Source of the DNA: Betaproteobacteria bacterium
Lineage (GTDB): Bacteria; Pseudomonadota; Gammaproteobacteria; Burkholderiales; Casimicrobiaceae
DNA length: 64,000 bases
NCBI GenBank assembly: GCA_013298145.1
Contig: JAAFJO010000007.1
Span: 1 to 64,000 of the forward strand
Reading direction: 5' to 3'
Shown here: piece after piece, positions 1 through 10,220 of the stretch
Numbering within the stretch: the first letter of the stretch is position 1
Layout of the letters: every line of letters starts with the position of its first letter
Notes under the pieces: generated by a model
Databases searched by the model: none
What the model was told of the DNA's origin: nothing
What the model saw: the letters and a program-made list of their open reading frames with translations, nothing else
Made by a program: the position numbers and the translations under genes

Positions 1-276
1 AGCGTTGCTGATTTTCGTGAAGTCAAACCCTGCTGCGCCAGCGCCGATTTTCCCTGGTGACGGATTGGCGTCACGACCCAGGCGCGAGTCTTGTCTTGGA
101 TGAGTGCCTGAGTCTGAAATCACCGCAGCGGTACAGCTTGTCGGGAATTGGTTGTTGGTGTAACAAGCAGTCGTGCCCGTATCGTTAAGCGCATTTACTT
201 GAGGTAGAGCGAGCGTGGCGAGCGAGACAACAAGGCCCGGCGAGCACCGACGTATCCCTTTGAGTAACCGATTCAT
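1..276 (-). CDS. DUF1566-like exported protein, cut by window edge
   Basis: The reading frame opens at an ATG (274-276) and runs without a stop to the window edge, giving the first 92 residues. The N-terminus is a signal peptide (basic start MNRLLKGIRR, hydrophobic core, cleavage near VNA). After it come LNDTGTTACYTNN and later GRDANPSP and GFDFTKISN. These resemble the opening of exported proteins with a DUF1566 (Lcl) domain, where a 'DTG..C' start and a 'GRDA' stretch are common. The domain itself lies beyond the edge. The gene follows the large DUF11-type gene on the same strand after about 180 bases, so it may be its own unit. Surface or periplasmic location is inferred. Confidence 0.6.
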   Translation of the reverse strand, partial: MNRLLKGIRRCSPGLVVSLATLALPQVNALNDTGTTACYTNNQFPTSCTAAVISDSGTHPRQDSRLGRDANPSPGKIGAGAAGFDFTKISNA

Positions 277-457
277 AGTGTGGTTAAGCGTGAGTTGATT
301 CAACTCAAATTCTCTGCAGCGCAGTGGGCGTTCGCTAGCCGCCCAGAAGTACAGGTGAAGCTCTACTCTCACGTTCGTTGAGTTCGAATCTGCGAGCGGC
401 TCACGTTTGGCCGCCTTAGCGATTTACCGAAACGCTCGAAATGCGAAATGCAGTTTG

Positions 458-3400
458 TTACACCCTTGGTTGGGCTTGTGAGTGCGATTTGATCAATCGT
501 CGCCACCCGCCTAGTAGCAGCAGGAGCGCTAGAACCAGTGCCGTCGCGCGGTGAAGCGGCACATCGGCAATCTGCGATAAAAGCTGAGGCACCAGCGACA
601 CGCGGCTCGGATTGTTTCCTGCCGTCGGCTGCGGACCGCCATTTGAATCGTTGGCTGCGCCCGATCCAGCCAGAATTTCTGTCAACCCGAACGGGAAGAG
701 AAACTGTACAGTGCATGTCAAGACACCGCCTTGTGAAATCGGCGCTTGACCAACACAGTATCCACCGCGGTAGCCAGGCAGTTGATCTCGGTTGGTGATT
801 TCGCACGTCATATCCGCGGCGGCGCTGGGTCCGTGATTAGTGCAGGTTGCCGTGCAGCTCACTGGTTGCCCAGCGGTCGGTTGCAACGGATCGCAAAGGA
901 CGGTACTCGTCGTGTCGGTTAGCTGCAATTCAGCAAATACGTTTCCGTTGCTGCCGCGTGCGGGGACGACTATCGAAATTGTGCTCGCCCCCGTTCCCAT
1001 GTCGCCTGACTGTGCGTAAGCGCCATCGCCGAGCAAGTTATAAAAATTGCGATAGCCTGCAGGCTGCGTCTCGGTGATCGTGCAGTTCGCGCCCACTGGG
1101 ATTCGGTTGAATTCGAAGCTCCCGTCTGACGCGCTCTGCGCGGAAGCGTTTCCCATCGAAACGGGAGCGCACGCAATCGATAGCGAAGTTGAAATTCCTG
1201 TATCGATATTCGGACCGTCATCGGTTTGATTTAGTGGAACGCTTTGCTCGCTCAGCACACGACCGCGCACCACTGCGTACACAGGATATTCAGCGAACAG
1301 GTAACCGCTGCCGCGATCACCAGCGCCTGCAATTAAATCGTTTTGAACCCGAATGCCAGAGATGGTGTCGTTGGCACTGATGACGCCCGCTGGCTGAGCG
1401 CTGCTAAGCGCGCCAACGAATTCCTCGCGATCCAGGTAGTCAAGCGGTTGCTGCTCAAAAAGTTGATAGCCTGCAGTGTCTGACGATGGTAGGTTGCAGA
1501 AGAGATATTCACCCCGCGAAAGTGGGGGCGCCGCGCTACAAGTCTGCGACAGGGTTGCCCCGCCGTTAACGCTAATGCGATTTATCGTTGATGAAAGACC
1601 ATCGGAGGCAGCAGTTTCAGTATCGAGTACATAGGTATTGCCCTGCGCATCACGACCCGACAAGCGCATAGTGACGCTTGGAATCCCAGTGTCTGCGGCG
1701 CTCGGTGTGTGGGAGTCATCGTTGTCCGAAAAAACTGCGCCTCGAATCTCCGCGGACGGCACTCGAATTGACGCTCTTGGGCTTTGTACGACCAGCGATT
1801 GACCCAGCGCGGCGGCTGCAAAACTGAATTCGTAGGTGTCGCCCGCTCGGTTGCCATCAGTATCGATCGATAACGCAAATAGGTTGCTGGCGTTCGGAGC
1901 GAGGTTTCGCGTGTCGTCGATACGTATGGCTGTCGTGCCGGCCGGAATTGCGCCCGCTGGAGCCTGCGTCCAGAGCGCGCCCGACCCAGGGCAGGCGCCC
2001 GACCCATCCGGCAAACTACCTCCGTTAGATACACAGTTCGGATTTCGATTGATAACGCTTGCGGCGCTCGTCGAGTAGTAGAGCGTCACGCCGCTTGCAA
2101 TACCGCTGACCAGGCCGCTTGAGAATGCGCCACTGAATGAGTTTGCACTATTGATCAGATCGCCAACGCGCGGCAACGGGCTGATGAGCCGCAGCGCGGT
2201 AAACGTTGCATCGGTTGTGTTTGCGACGCCTAACTCCCATGTCGCGATGCCTCCGAGATCGATGAACGGCGTCGTCGCGGTGAGCGTGGTCAGCAGGCCG
2301 GGTGGCACGCGGGCGGTGATGTCAGCAACGTCGATACGATCTTCATTCGATGCGGGCAGCGGTGACGTGATAAGTGGCGATGGATCAAGCGCATGTTCGA
2401 CGATTGCGGTTGTATGCAAACTCACGCCGTTGCCTACGCCGAAACCGAGTCGCACCTGGTACGTGATCGGTGGCTGCTGCGCACCCGCGACGGGGCTCGA
2501 AAACTGCCACTCCAATACTTCTGCAGGCAGCCCAGTCTCCGGGTTGGTTGCGGCATAGGGCGCGCGGAACAGTGCCGGCGCCGCTGAACCACTGATATAG
2601 CCAAGACCGACTGGCAGATAGCTCTTCACCACGAGCGGCATAGCTAAGGGAGATGGCTGGGTTTCGCCGCTGGTCAGCTTTGTGGTGATTGTGAACTCTG
2701 CCGTCTCACCAAAAGCCAGTATCGAGATCGGTGCGGTCGCTGCCGTCGTCAGATTTCGAGATGCTGCAATCTTTATCGATGTGTCGACGCTTCTGACAAT
2801 GGCGTGATCATTCTCGGCGTAAGTCCAGTTCGAACCGGATTCGAGCTGAAACGAGGTTCGGTTTGGCAGGCGCATTCCGGGCGATCCTGCAATGACTTCA
2901 TAGCTGCCGCGGAGGGCGAGCGTGACAAAGGGTAGCAAATTGGCAGCGCGTAAGCGAACGCGCTTAATTGCTGGGTAAATACCGCTGCCTGGTGGCGACT
3001 CCAGCGAGGTCGGCAGTGCCACAGCATTCAGACTTGCAACCACCGTTGCGGGGAGCGTTGCCGCGATCCAATTTCCAGAGCTACATTCGGGTGCGGACGC
3101 CTGGCTGCGAGATAGTGTTCGATCCGGTTCGGTCGGCTGCCAGTCGATATTCGGAATTAAACCCGGATCTGTGCTTACTTCAATTGAAAGCCCCATAGAC
3201 GCAAGCACATCCGGAGCGCTGTTGAGCCCACCAAGCTCTAGTAGCAAAGCATGACCCGGCGGCATCTCTGCCGGATTCGCCAGTGGATCGAAGGGCACGC
3301 GAAGGCGTGTGCGCGCGCTATCCCATTCGTCGCAAAACGAAACGTTCGCCCGCGAGATGAACTCTCGATAGTTGTAGACAAACAGTGATTGGAGATTAGC

Positions 3401-5077
3401 CCCAGGAAACGCGTAGCCATGACGACAGATCGGGTCGGTGCCGTCACGCAGGCAGGTCGCGCCCTGAAACGTATCAGTATCCGCTCGCGGATTTCGCCAG
3501 AGCTTGGCATAGGTCGCGCCAATTGAGTCGAGGGACGAATTGACAAAATTATTGTTGTCATCATCGTAGGCTCCGATCGCGGCAAAGCCATCGTTGATCG
3601 CCAATGCGTCGGGTTCACTGACGCTGCCGATTGTCATCCCTTGTAGCGCGCCGCTAACGGGTTGACCGATATTGAAGCGAATACCGACCGATCCGTCACC
3701 CGTACCCCCAGAGCTCGGCGTCAGCACTCGATCAGCCGGATAAAAGATGACGACCAAGCCAACGAACACATAGCGGCGCGCGGTAGCTGTACCGTCCAGG
3801 TTTCGCGCGGCAAATGTGGGTGGCGCAAATGTGTTCGACGCTGGCTGAATAGCGATACCAATGTCACCACCCGCCACGCTTTGCATGCAGTTCATCTGCC
3901 CGGAGTTGTGTGCAGCATCTGCGCTCGTTGATCCGGCCAATCCGATGGTTCCGTAAGGAAAGCGACGTGCGCGTAGCGAAACCGGCGGGCTCACGTTCAC
4001 CGCCCAACCCGCGCCTAAGCGTGTGCCGTTGGGTACTGGATCATCGTTCCCATTCACGCCACATCCGACCAATTCGCCGAAGCCGGCAAGCGCGTCATTG
4101 TTTGCCAGTTGCATCCCTAGATTGATTGGCACCGTCAAGTTCAACGGTGCGCCGCCACTGCCATCGCCGGGTAACGCAATCGCTACTGGCACTGTCACCA
4201 CGTAGCCGGATCGGCCCGGCGCTCCGCCGACAACGGTGGAAATCGACGAGGCAAGCGCCACACTGACCGCATCAGGGCCACGGGCAGATCGGTCGGTGAG
4301 ATTCGTTGAGGAGAAGCCGCCCATTTCAAGATCGAACTGCGGACGAGCCGACACCACATCACCGCACGGCGATAGCGTCTGTGTTGTATTCAGGCGTGAG
4401 ACATTACAACTGAGCGCTAGCTCGGAAACCGAATCCTGGTAGCCAATCCGCTGCACCGCCCCACTCGCCTGCTGATTGGCTGCTTCAATGCTGGCCTGCA
4501 GCCGGACCACTGTGCCGTCGGCTGTGCCAAACTTTGGCCGCGCGTAGAGTAGCGCGCTTCGTGCCACGCCTTGCGACACGGTGCCCAATCGACAGTCCAA
4601 GTTTGCGCCCACAAGAGTCGAGCCCGAGAGACAGTAATCCGGTATCGGCGCGTTGCCGAACGCGGGATTCACTGGATTCGCATACTCAAGCTCAGGCGGA
4701 AGCGTGAATCGAAGCCGCAGACCGCTCGCGTCTTGGTTAAGTACACGATAGCGGACTTCGTACGCGAGCAAATCGAGTGATCGGATTACGTGATTGATGC
4801 CGCTGGAATCGTTTCCAGGCTCATCGTCAGCACTGAAGGAGCCCCCTCCTGTGCGCGACTGAGTCGACGCCGATGGCGCGACCACAATCATGTCAACACA
4901 GCTTCGACCAACTTCAGGCGTTGCGACGCACGCGGGTTGCTGGGCAGTCGCGACGCTCATGCCTATGGCGAACAGCAGCGCGCTTACCAACTCGGTGATT
5001 CGTCGAGTTCTTCGCCAGCACGCACCCACAGAAACTGGATCGGACCTTCTCGATTCATACGCAAACAACCTGCTCAT
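458..5077 (-). CDS. Giant DUF11/SdrD-B-like surface protein with C-terminal anchor helix
   Basis: This 1539-residue protein has a basic N-terminus and a hydrophobic signal ending in ATAQQ near residue 46. The long middle is beta-rich and low in Lys, typical of DUF11/conserved-repeat exported proteins. Two SdrD B-like (carboxypeptidase regulatory-like) modules can be picked out: one near residue 1110 (IRGAVFSDNDDSHTP) and one near 1270 (VVRGRVLSEQSVPLNQ, with ITETQPAGYRNF). A final DUF11-like stretch (CTATCTNHGPSAA) precedes a hydrophobic helix at about 1511-1529 (LVLALLLLLGG) and a basic tail, WRRLIKSHSQAQPRV. That arrangement is a membrane-anchor or sorting signal. The function is unknown; a cell-surface structural or adhesive role is inferred. 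It starts 12 bases after the next gene upstream. Confidence 0.8.
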   Translation of the reverse strand: MSRLFAYESRRSDPVSVGACWRRTRRITELVSALLFAIGMSVATAQQPACVATPEVGRSCVDMIVVAPSASTQSRTGGGSFSADDEPGNDSSGINHVIRSLDLLAYEVRYRVLNQDASGLRLRFTLPPELEYANPVNPAFGNAPIPDYCLSGSTLVGANLDCRLGTVSQGVARSALLYARPKFGTADGTVVRLQASIEAANQQASGAVQRIGYQDSVSELALSCNVSRLNTTQTLSPCGDVVSARPQFDLEMGGFSSTNLTDRSARGPDAVSVALASSISTVVGGAPGRSGYVVTVPVAIALPGDGSGGAPLNLTVPINLGMQLANNDALAGFGELVGCGVNGNDDPVPNGTRLGAGWAVNVSPPVSLRARRFPYGTIGLAGSTSADAAHNSGQMNCMQSVAGGDIGIAIQPASNTFAPPTFAARNLDGTATARRYVFVGLVVIFYPADRVLTPSSGGTGDGSVGIRFNIGQPVSGALQGMTIGSVSEPDALAINDGFAAIGAYDDDNNNFVNSSLDSIGATYAKLWRNPRADTDTFQGATCLRDGTDPICRHGYAFPGANLQSLFVYNYREFISRANVSFCDEWDSARTRLRVPFDPLANPAEMPPGHALLLELGGLNSAPDVLASMGLSIEVSTDPGLIPNIDWQPTEPDRTLSRSQASAPECSSGNWIAATLPATVVASLNAVALPTSLESPPGSGIYPAIKRVRLRAANLLPFVTLALRGSYEVIAGSPGMRLPNRTSFQLESGSNWTYAENDHAIVRSVDTSIKIAASRNLTTAATAPISILAFGETAEFTITTKLTSGETQPSPLAMPLVVKSYLPVGLGYISGSAAPALFRAPYAATNPETGLPAEVLEWQFSSPVAGAQQPPITYQVRLGFGVGNGVSLHTTAIVEHALDPSPLITSPLPASNEDRIDVADITARVPPGLLTTLTATTPFIDLGGIATWELGVANTTDATFTALRLISPLPRVGDLINSANSFSGAFSSGLVSGIASGVTLYYSTSAASVINRNPNCVSNGGSLPDGSGACPGSGALWTQAPAGAIPAGTTAIRIDDTRNLAPNASNLFALSIDTDGNRAGDTYEFSFAAAALGQSLVVQSPRASIRVPSAEIRGAVFSDNDDSHTPSAADTGIPSVTMRLSGRDAQGNTYVLDTETAASDGLSSTINRISVNGGATLSQTCSAAPPLSRGEYLFCNLPSSDTAGYQLFEQQPLDYLDREEFVGALSSAQPAGVISANDTISGIRVQNDLIAGAGDRGSGYLFAEYPVYAVVRGRVLSEQSVPLNQTDDGPNIDTGISTSLSIACAPVSMGNASAQSASDGSFEFNRIPVGANCTITETQPAGYRNFYNLLGDGAYAQSGDMGTGASTISIVVPARGSNGNVFAELQLTDTTSTVLCDPLQPTAGQPVSCTATCTNHGPSAAADMTCEITNRDQLPGYRGGYCVGQAPISQGGVLTCTVQFLFPFGLTEILAGSGAANDSNGGPQPTAGNNPSRVSLVPQLLSQIADVPLHRATALVLALLLLLGGWRRLIKSHSQAQPRV

Positions 5078-5089
5078 GAATAGCTTCGT

Positions 5090-6214
5090 TCAAAACTGCG
5101 CTTCGCAGCGCTTTCCTGAGCGCGCGGTGTATTGCACTCGCCATGCTGCAACACCGAGTAGCAGCGTGAGAAGCATCAATAGGAACCCGTTCGGGCCAGG
5201 TATCGGAAGCGATTCGGTGACTGCGATGAAACCCACCCCAAGCACGAAATTGTTGTCTGGCCCGAGGTATGCGCCTGTTTGCGGATTACGTGGGCTCAGG
5301 TCTAAGTCATTCGCACTCAGTGTGAGGGTAGTGACGTCGATTGCGGTTCGCACCCACACACCGACCGAGTCCATGCCCTTGGTGTAGCCGACGGTAACGC
5401 CTGATACAGGCACAGGCGTGTTCGAGCAAGTCGGTGCAAGATTACTCAGATCACCATAGCGGCCGTCTAGCTGAAGCGTGGTTGCGCTGCTGGTAAGCGC
5501 AGGCGCACACAAAGGAAACGTGGGCGCGCTCACCGTGGGCGGCGCGCCAGACTGCGGGGGACGCGGTAGGGTGGAATCGCCCACATGAACCGATCCAATC
5601 CATCCTGGCGGCCCCGATAACACCACGCGTTCACCTTGATCAACGCTGTCGATGAATATCCACGATCCGGCTAACAACCGACCGCCATTGAGTGCGCTGA
5701 AATCCCAGCTCACCGTCGCTGTCGTGCCGTCGCCCGCATCGAAGTAAATCGCAGCGCGGTCTGACGGTGTCGGTGTGCCAGGCGGTGCGCCGAGGACGTT
5801 ATAGGCGGCTGCGAACGAAGCGGCGGCTGCCGCTGGTACGCCCCCGTTATAGCCAGGGGCACCATTCATGAACGTGACGCCAGCGATCGGCAAGTTGGGC
5901 GCTGCGTAGTAGCCGTCGTCATTCGCGCCGACGCTGAACCCGTTCCAGGCACCGACGCCACCACTCACGCTAAATGTGAGCGACGCGGGGCCGGCACCGC
6001 GGCCCGCCCCCGGAACCGTGGCAATGAGCGTCTGCGTGGTTGCCAGACTGCCATTCCCGACCGGAGCTGCGCCGCTAAACGTTGCCCATAATGGGCTTGC
6101 CTCAACGGCGCCCATCGCGAATAGATTACAGGCGACAAGCGCATACGCTCCGCGAAGCGTGGCTCTGGCAATGCCGAGTATTTCTAGACGGATTGAGTGC
6201 TCGCGTCGGTTCAT
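5090..6214 (-). CDS. Exported protein with IPTL-CTERM-like C-terminal sorting helix
   Basis: The 374-residue product has an N-terminal signal (hydrophobic around residues 20-38, cleavage near VEAS). The middle is Gly/Ala/Pro-rich with no recognised catalytic motif. Its C-terminus reads SLPIPGPNGFLLMLLTLLLG followed by a basic tail, AWRVQYTARSGKRC. This matches the layout of the IPTL-CTERM proposed sorting signal (short P-rich motif, hydrophobic helix, Arg cluster), although the IPTL tetrad itself is altered. The start codon overlaps the stop of the preceding gene by four bases (ATGA type), so the two are translationally coupled. It is likely cotranscribed with the DUF11-type protein 12 bases downstream. 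No enzymatic function can be named. Confidence 0.75.
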   Translation of the reverse strand: MNRREHSIRLEILGIARATLRGAYALVACNLFAMGAVEASPLWATFSGAAPVGNGSLATTQTLIATVPGAGRGAGPASLTFSVSGGVGAWNGFSVGANDDGYYAAPNLPIAGVTFMNGAPGYNGGVPAAAAASFAAAYNVLGAPPGTPTPSDRAAIYFDAGDGTTATVSWDFSALNGGRLLAGSWIFIDSVDQGERVVLSGPPGWIGSVHVGDSTLPRPPQSGAPPTVSAPTFPLCAPALTSSATTLQLDGRYGDLSNLAPTCSNTPVPVSGVTVGYTKGMDSVGVWVRTAIDVTTLTLSANDLDLSPRNPQTGAYLGPDNNFVLGVGFIAVTESLPIPGPNGFLLMLLTLLLGVAAWRVQYTARSGKRCEAQF

Positions 6215-6663
6215 TTCGTCACCGCGGGGTTTGCATTGGGAAAGTGTTGCGGCAACAGGGTACGAAGCGCATCAAACGTAGCTTGATTCGGTACGTTGAT
6301 GCCCACGCGCCTGGTCGGTTTCATCGAGTGAAAATGAAACATGTACTGCATCAACGGGCCGTTCTGAAACACCTTTGCGTCGATCTTCACGACTTGTTCA
6401 GGGGCGACAAAAAATACGTGATGTAAGCGCTTTTGAACGCGATCAGCTTGCGCGAATACGGCGTAGCTGCCAGCGACAAACAGAAAGGCGATGCCGAGGC
6501 CAATCATCATGCCGCCGTTGATCTTCGATGCCGCCAACACCGAATACACGGCAACAATAAACACGACACTGAAAAATGCGGTGAAGATCAAACCCATCCA
6601 ACGCAACGCACTGGTAGTGCGTCGGAAACAGGGCTCGAGTAATTCTTGAAGTGTGGGATTCAC
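6211..6663 (-). CDS. Two-helix membrane protein of unknown function
   Basis: 150 residues with two clear membrane segments (about 22-47, LIFTAFFSVVFIVAVYSVLA, and about 52-72, MMIGLGIAFLFVAGSYAVFA), then a soluble C-terminal domain of about 75 residues (VQKRLHHVFFVAPEQVVKID onward). GTG start at 6663 is preceded by a strong GGAGG seven bases upstream. The gene overlaps the next one by four bases, so it is coupled to the IPTL-CTERM-like protein and may help its handling; that link is inference from order only. I do not recognise the family. Confidence 0.7.
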   Translation of the reverse strand: MNPTLQELLEPCFRRTTSALRWMGLIFTAFFSVVFIVAVYSVLAASKINGGMMIGLGIAFLFVAGSYAVFAQADRVQKRLHHVFFVAPEQVVKIDAKVFQNGPLMQYMFHFHSMKPTRRVGINVPNQATFDALRTLLPQHFPNANPAVTK

Positions 6664-6684
6664 TGGATATCCTCCGCCTGGAAC

Positions 6685-7614
6685 TTAGGAACCCGATTTG
6701 CGGGCGGCGGCCTCTGCGCGCTTACGTGCGCGCTCCGCTGCGGCATCAGCACGTGCGCTATCCCGCACGTCCTTCGCAGCAGCACGTTCTTCATCGCGTT
6801 GTTTCTTTTGCTCTGCTCGCGCGTCGGACGCCGATTGTTGAGCGGCCGCTCGATCATCACGCGCTTGTTGCGCATTGGCTGCGCTTGCTTCCGACGGGGC
6901 GCTCGCATTTTTGGCGCTTGAAGTGGAGCCCGGCTGCACGCCGGTGTAGTCCACCTCAACCGTGAGAAACGGCTCTGCATCAATCGGGCTCGCGAGGTAG
7001 TACACCGTGAGCACTTTGCCCGCCACCTTATTCACGTCTTTGGCAAACGCCGGCACCTTAAGTGCGGGGGCCGGGTCCGGGCTGTTGATCAGAATAATTC
7101 CGTCGGTACGATCAAATTCGGCTGCAGGCAGCGGCGGATTAAATTTGCTTTTGTACTTGCGCGAGATACCGTATGCATCCTCATGCGGTTTGTTGATCCA
7201 GGTAATCTCAAAGCGCGTCTCGACACCGAGGAAGTTGTCCATCTTCACTTCTTGACCAGCAACTTTTCGAATCACCTTTCCGTAGTTGCCCGTCACTACT
7301 TTGCCAAAATCAACGCCCGTCTCACCCGGCTTCGATTTGCCTTGATACAGCAACGCGAGTGCTTGCCCTGGCTTGATGCGATACACGCCTTTTGAATTTG
7401 GAGCCACCGTGCCGGACGACAAAAAACCGTCGTTTACTTTGATGGTGTTCACGCCTTTGACAATCTCAAAGTGGCCGACAGTGCCGCTGTAGACCTTGAA
7501 CGGGGGCGGCGACTGCGCGAGCGTGGGAGTCGACGCCACGATTGCAGCAGTCGCGATAAATGAAAGCGCGGCGATTGCGCGGGAGCGTACGAAGGGTCTC
7601 ATCATGGTATGCAT
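6685..7614 (-). CDS. Exported protein with Ala/Arg-rich coiled-coil tail, unknown function
   Basis: Starting at the ATG at 7614 gives MHTMMRPFVRSRAIAALSF, a normal signal peptide ending at TPTLAQ; the open frame extends further upstream to a TTG at 7698 but that leader would bury the signal, so the shorter form (309 aa) is preferred. The first 200 residues after the signal form a compact beta-rich domain (VKGVNTIKVNDGFLSSG, YRIKPGQALALLYQGKSKPG). The last 85 residues are almost wholly Ala, Arg, Glu, Asp, Gln and Lys (DDRAAAQQSASDARAEQKKQ), a probable coiled coil. I do not recognise the family. It lies 21 bases upstream of the two-helix membrane protein and is probably in the same operon. Confidence 0.7.
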   Translation of the reverse strand: MHTMMRPFVRSRAIAALSFIATAAIVASTPTLAQSPPPFKVYSGTVGHFEIVKGVNTIKVNDGFLSSGTVAPNSKGVYRIKPGQALALLYQGKSKPGETGVDFGKVVTGNYGKVIRKVAGQEVKMDNFLGVETRFEITWINKPHEDAYGISRKYKSKFNPPLPAAEFDRTDGIILINSPDPAPALKVPAFAKDVNKVAGKVLTVYYLASPIDAEPFLTVEVDYTGVQPGSTSSAKNASAPSEASAANAQQARDDRAAAQQSASDARAEQKKQRDEERAAAKDVRDSARADAAAERARKRAEAAARKSGS

Positions 7615-8085
7615 CGGTTCTGTTAGGACGCTCACTGCAGCACATGCAGCGAGAATGTGCACATTGATTGGCGCGAGCCAATTCATCAAATTGCGCAAAC
7701 GATGCTAGAGACGGGAGGTTCGCGGCGCTAGACGGCCAAATGGACAGTGGCACATCGCTTCGTCAACTAGTCCAAGGGAGCTGTCGCAAGAAAACAAAAC
7801 GCCAATACTCGACGCCCGTGAAAATGCGGGTTTGGACTCGTTTTTTGTAGATATTTAGTTTTCCGTAAACGTCGAAGAAACCTATATTTCGCGCGGCATA
7901 ATCGAGAAAGTTTGCTTTTTACTTTCGCTTCCCAGCCACCTTCTTACACGTGCGTTCCCACTTAAGAGCGAGCGGAGAGCGGATGAGCTCGCCACCAGTC
8001 GCCATCGACAGCCTCAAATCGGCATTTCTGAGTCTGAGGCGTTCACACGCGAGGTGACGAAGACCGACGAGAAGTCAACAAAAAG
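7615..8085. other. Intergenic stretch without a recognisable gene
   Basis: About 470 bases between two minus-strand genes. No frame here has a ribosome-binding site plus family resemblance. The part near 7840-7900 is AT-rich and could hold the promoter of the gene ending at 6685. A weak stem overlaps the stop of the kelch gene on the minus strand (AAGCTA/TAGCTT followed by TTT, about 8077-8100) and may be its terminator. Confidence 0.4.
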
Positions 8086-10206
8086 CTAAGGCATCATAGC
8101 TTGAAGATGAGCCGCAATCTGAGTTGGATCGGTGCGGCGCGCTCCTTCACCAATCGCATTTTGGATTAGCGGATCGTCGCGAAAGCCAAGCAAGAAGCGA
8201 AGGATGATCACGCCGTCCGTCAGAGCGTCGGCGCGACCATTTTGATCCACGTCCAGCAGCGGCGTCATCGTGTTTAACCGATCCTCGATCTCGTCGGATG
8301 AAGTGCGCTGTGGATTGTTGCCGAGCGCGCTTTGCGTCAATGCGCCGTCGTGGACTCGATTCATGAAGCGGCGAATTAGTTGACCGTCGGTCGCTGCATT
8401 CACCACATCGTTTGCATCGATATCCAGTTTGAACGGCAGCGACGCAGCAGGGGCAAACACCGCGCGAACGACGACCGATCCGCTTACCGGTTTCGCCACG
8501 ACGCAAGTTGACGCCGATCCCGCGCACACGCCCTGCCACCCGACAAAAACGCCCTCCGCCGCGCCATCCGGGTTCGCTGTGAGAACCACACTTTCTTGCG
8601 TGCGAAACTCGGGATCGCAAGAAGAAACAAAGGGAGAGCCGGACGCGACACCGCAACCCAAGGCACTCGCGATACCCTCATACAGCACCGGAGAGTAGCG
8701 AATGGTACCGATTGGAGAACCGACTCGCTCAACACGCAAACGATCACCTGGTGGTCGCTGCACAACGATCTGAGACGGTAAATACTCGGAATCACCTGCG
8801 TACGACACCGTGTATTGCTTCGGCCCCGCAATTTCGGTTGTGAGAACACATCCATACCCAGACAAGTTCCCAATGCACAAGGCAGAACCATCGGATACGG
8901 CTACTACGCCCGTTGGCGCAATCGCACTTACGGCGCTGCTTCGAAAAACGGGCACGTGGTACCGCTCTCCGAGCGCAGGCGCGTAAGGCGGGAGTGCTTC
9001 ACCGAAGACGATCAACGAGATGGTCGCGCGGTCTATGGTGTAGGCCTTGGCCGACGGATTCGGATAGAAAAAACAACCAAGCGAACAAAACCCTCGGTAA
9101 CTATCGTAGCCGCCGACGACCAAGATACGACCGTCGTTGAGTTGAGTTTGGCTTGGCGACGCGACCCCGATGCTGCCCACAGTTGACAATTGGCTCGTGG
9201 ATGGGAAGTAGCGCAAGACCTTCGCACTGAATTGAGGCAGCTCGCCGATGATGCTGTAAGGCGCGTAGTCGGCGCCTACGACCGACAGCACAGAGTTTGC
9301 GTTGCGTTCAATTTGAAAGCGTCGAGCGATGCCAGCAGTTTCGGCAACAACCGTGCTAGTCCAGGTATCGGCAACGGGATCGTAGATCGTCTCGAACGCA
9401 GCCCCTGGAACCGTCCCGCCGGCGACGTATATGCTCCCGCCGAAGAGACGCGTCACCGAGTGCTCCGCTCGCGCTACTGACATTTCGGCGCAGACGCTGG
9501 TTGCATAGGTGCGAGGGTCGATTCGCCAGCAGTTCGTTGTTCGTTGTGCGGTCGTCGAGCGGCCGCCGAGCACCAAAAGCGTTCCTCCGGCCAAAGCTGT
9601 CGTCGCATGTGCACTGCGCGCTTCGGGCAGGCTCCCTACAACACTCCACGTCCCAGAAGCAGGCGTGTAACGCTCGATGTAGTCGCCTGCAGTGGAGCTG
9701 GAGGCTGCGTTTGTCTGCCCACCGATTACAACAACTGATCCGTCAGGAAAAAGATTCAGCGAGTTAAACGCCCGGGACGACGACAAACTGCCTGTGTTGC
9801 TCCAAGAGCCGGTTTGCGGATCGAAAATTTCAGCGCGCGACAACGTCGCAGCTATCGGAAAATTTCCGACCGCCCCAGCGGTAGTCGACAAAACATATCC
9901 ACCCACGACGAGCACTTTGCCATTAGCCAGACGCAGTGCTGTGTGCTCATGACTTCCTTGCGCCATGCTGCCGGTTTGCGACCACGTGTTCGTTAGCGGA
10001 TCAAACAGGTCGCTGCGACCACTCGGTGCGACGACGAGTACCTTCCCATCGCTAAGTAGCGTTGCTGAATGATTCATTGTCGGCTCGCTCAACGACTGCA
10101 CCTGCACTATCGATTGCACCGCTACTACGGTTAAAGAGATCGTTGCACCGATCGCTGCTGCTGCGCTACGGAAAAAAGCCATACTTATCACTGCTTGCCC
10201 TTGCAC
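8086..10206 (-). CDS. Kelch-repeat exported protein with dockerin-like C-terminal repeats
   Basis: 706 residues. The GTG start at 10206 is chosen because a GGAGGAGG sequence sits just upstream; an in-frame ATG at 10182 is weaker. Signal peptide at 9-30. From about residue 38 to 390 there are repeated kelch-type blades (DGKVLVVAPSGRSDLFDP, NGKVLVVGGY, GGTLLVLGGRS, GGSIYVAGGT, DGRILVVGGYDS), predicting a beta-propeller. Ig-like and CSVAK-type bacterial repeats follow (AGDSEYLPSQ, VGWQGVCAGSASTC). The last 110 residues contain two dockerin/EF-hand-like units (LDIDANDVVNAATDGQLIRR and LDVDQNGRADALTDGVIILR). The protein is likely secreted or surface-bound. Its ligand is unknown. Confidence 0.8.
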   Translation of the reverse strand: MQGQAVISMAFFRSAAAAIGATISLTVVAVQSIVQVQSLSEPTMNHSATLLSDGKVLVVAPSGRSDLFDPLTNTWSQTGSMAQGSHEHTALRLANGKVLVVGGYVLSTTAGAVGNFPIAATLSRAEIFDPQTGSWSNTGSLSSSRAFNSLNLFPDGSVVVIGGQTNAASSSTAGDYIERYTPASGTWSVVGSLPEARSAHATTALAGGTLLVLGGRSTTAQRTTNCWRIDPRTYATSVCAEMSVARAEHSVTRLFGGSIYVAGGTVPGAAFETIYDPVADTWTSTVVAETAGIARRFQIERNANSVLSVVGADYAPYSIIGELPQFSAKVLRYFPSTSQLSTVGSIGVASPSQTQLNDGRILVVGGYDSYRGFCSLGCFFYPNPSAKAYTIDRATISLIVFGEALPPYAPALGERYHVPVFRSSAVSAIAPTGVVAVSDGSALCIGNLSGYGCVLTTEIAGPKQYTVSYAGDSEYLPSQIVVQRPPGDRLRVERVGSPIGTIRYSPVLYEGIASALGCGVASGSPFVSSCDPEFRTQESVVLTANPDGAAEGVFVGWQGVCAGSASTCVVAKPVSGSVVVRAVFAPAASLPFKLDIDANDVVNAATDGQLIRRFMNRVHDGALTQSALGNNPQRTSSDEIEDRLNTMTPLLDVDQNGRADALTDGVIILRFLLGFRDDPLIQNAIGEGARRTDPTQIAAHLQAMMP

Positions 10207-10220
10207 TGCCCTCCTCCATT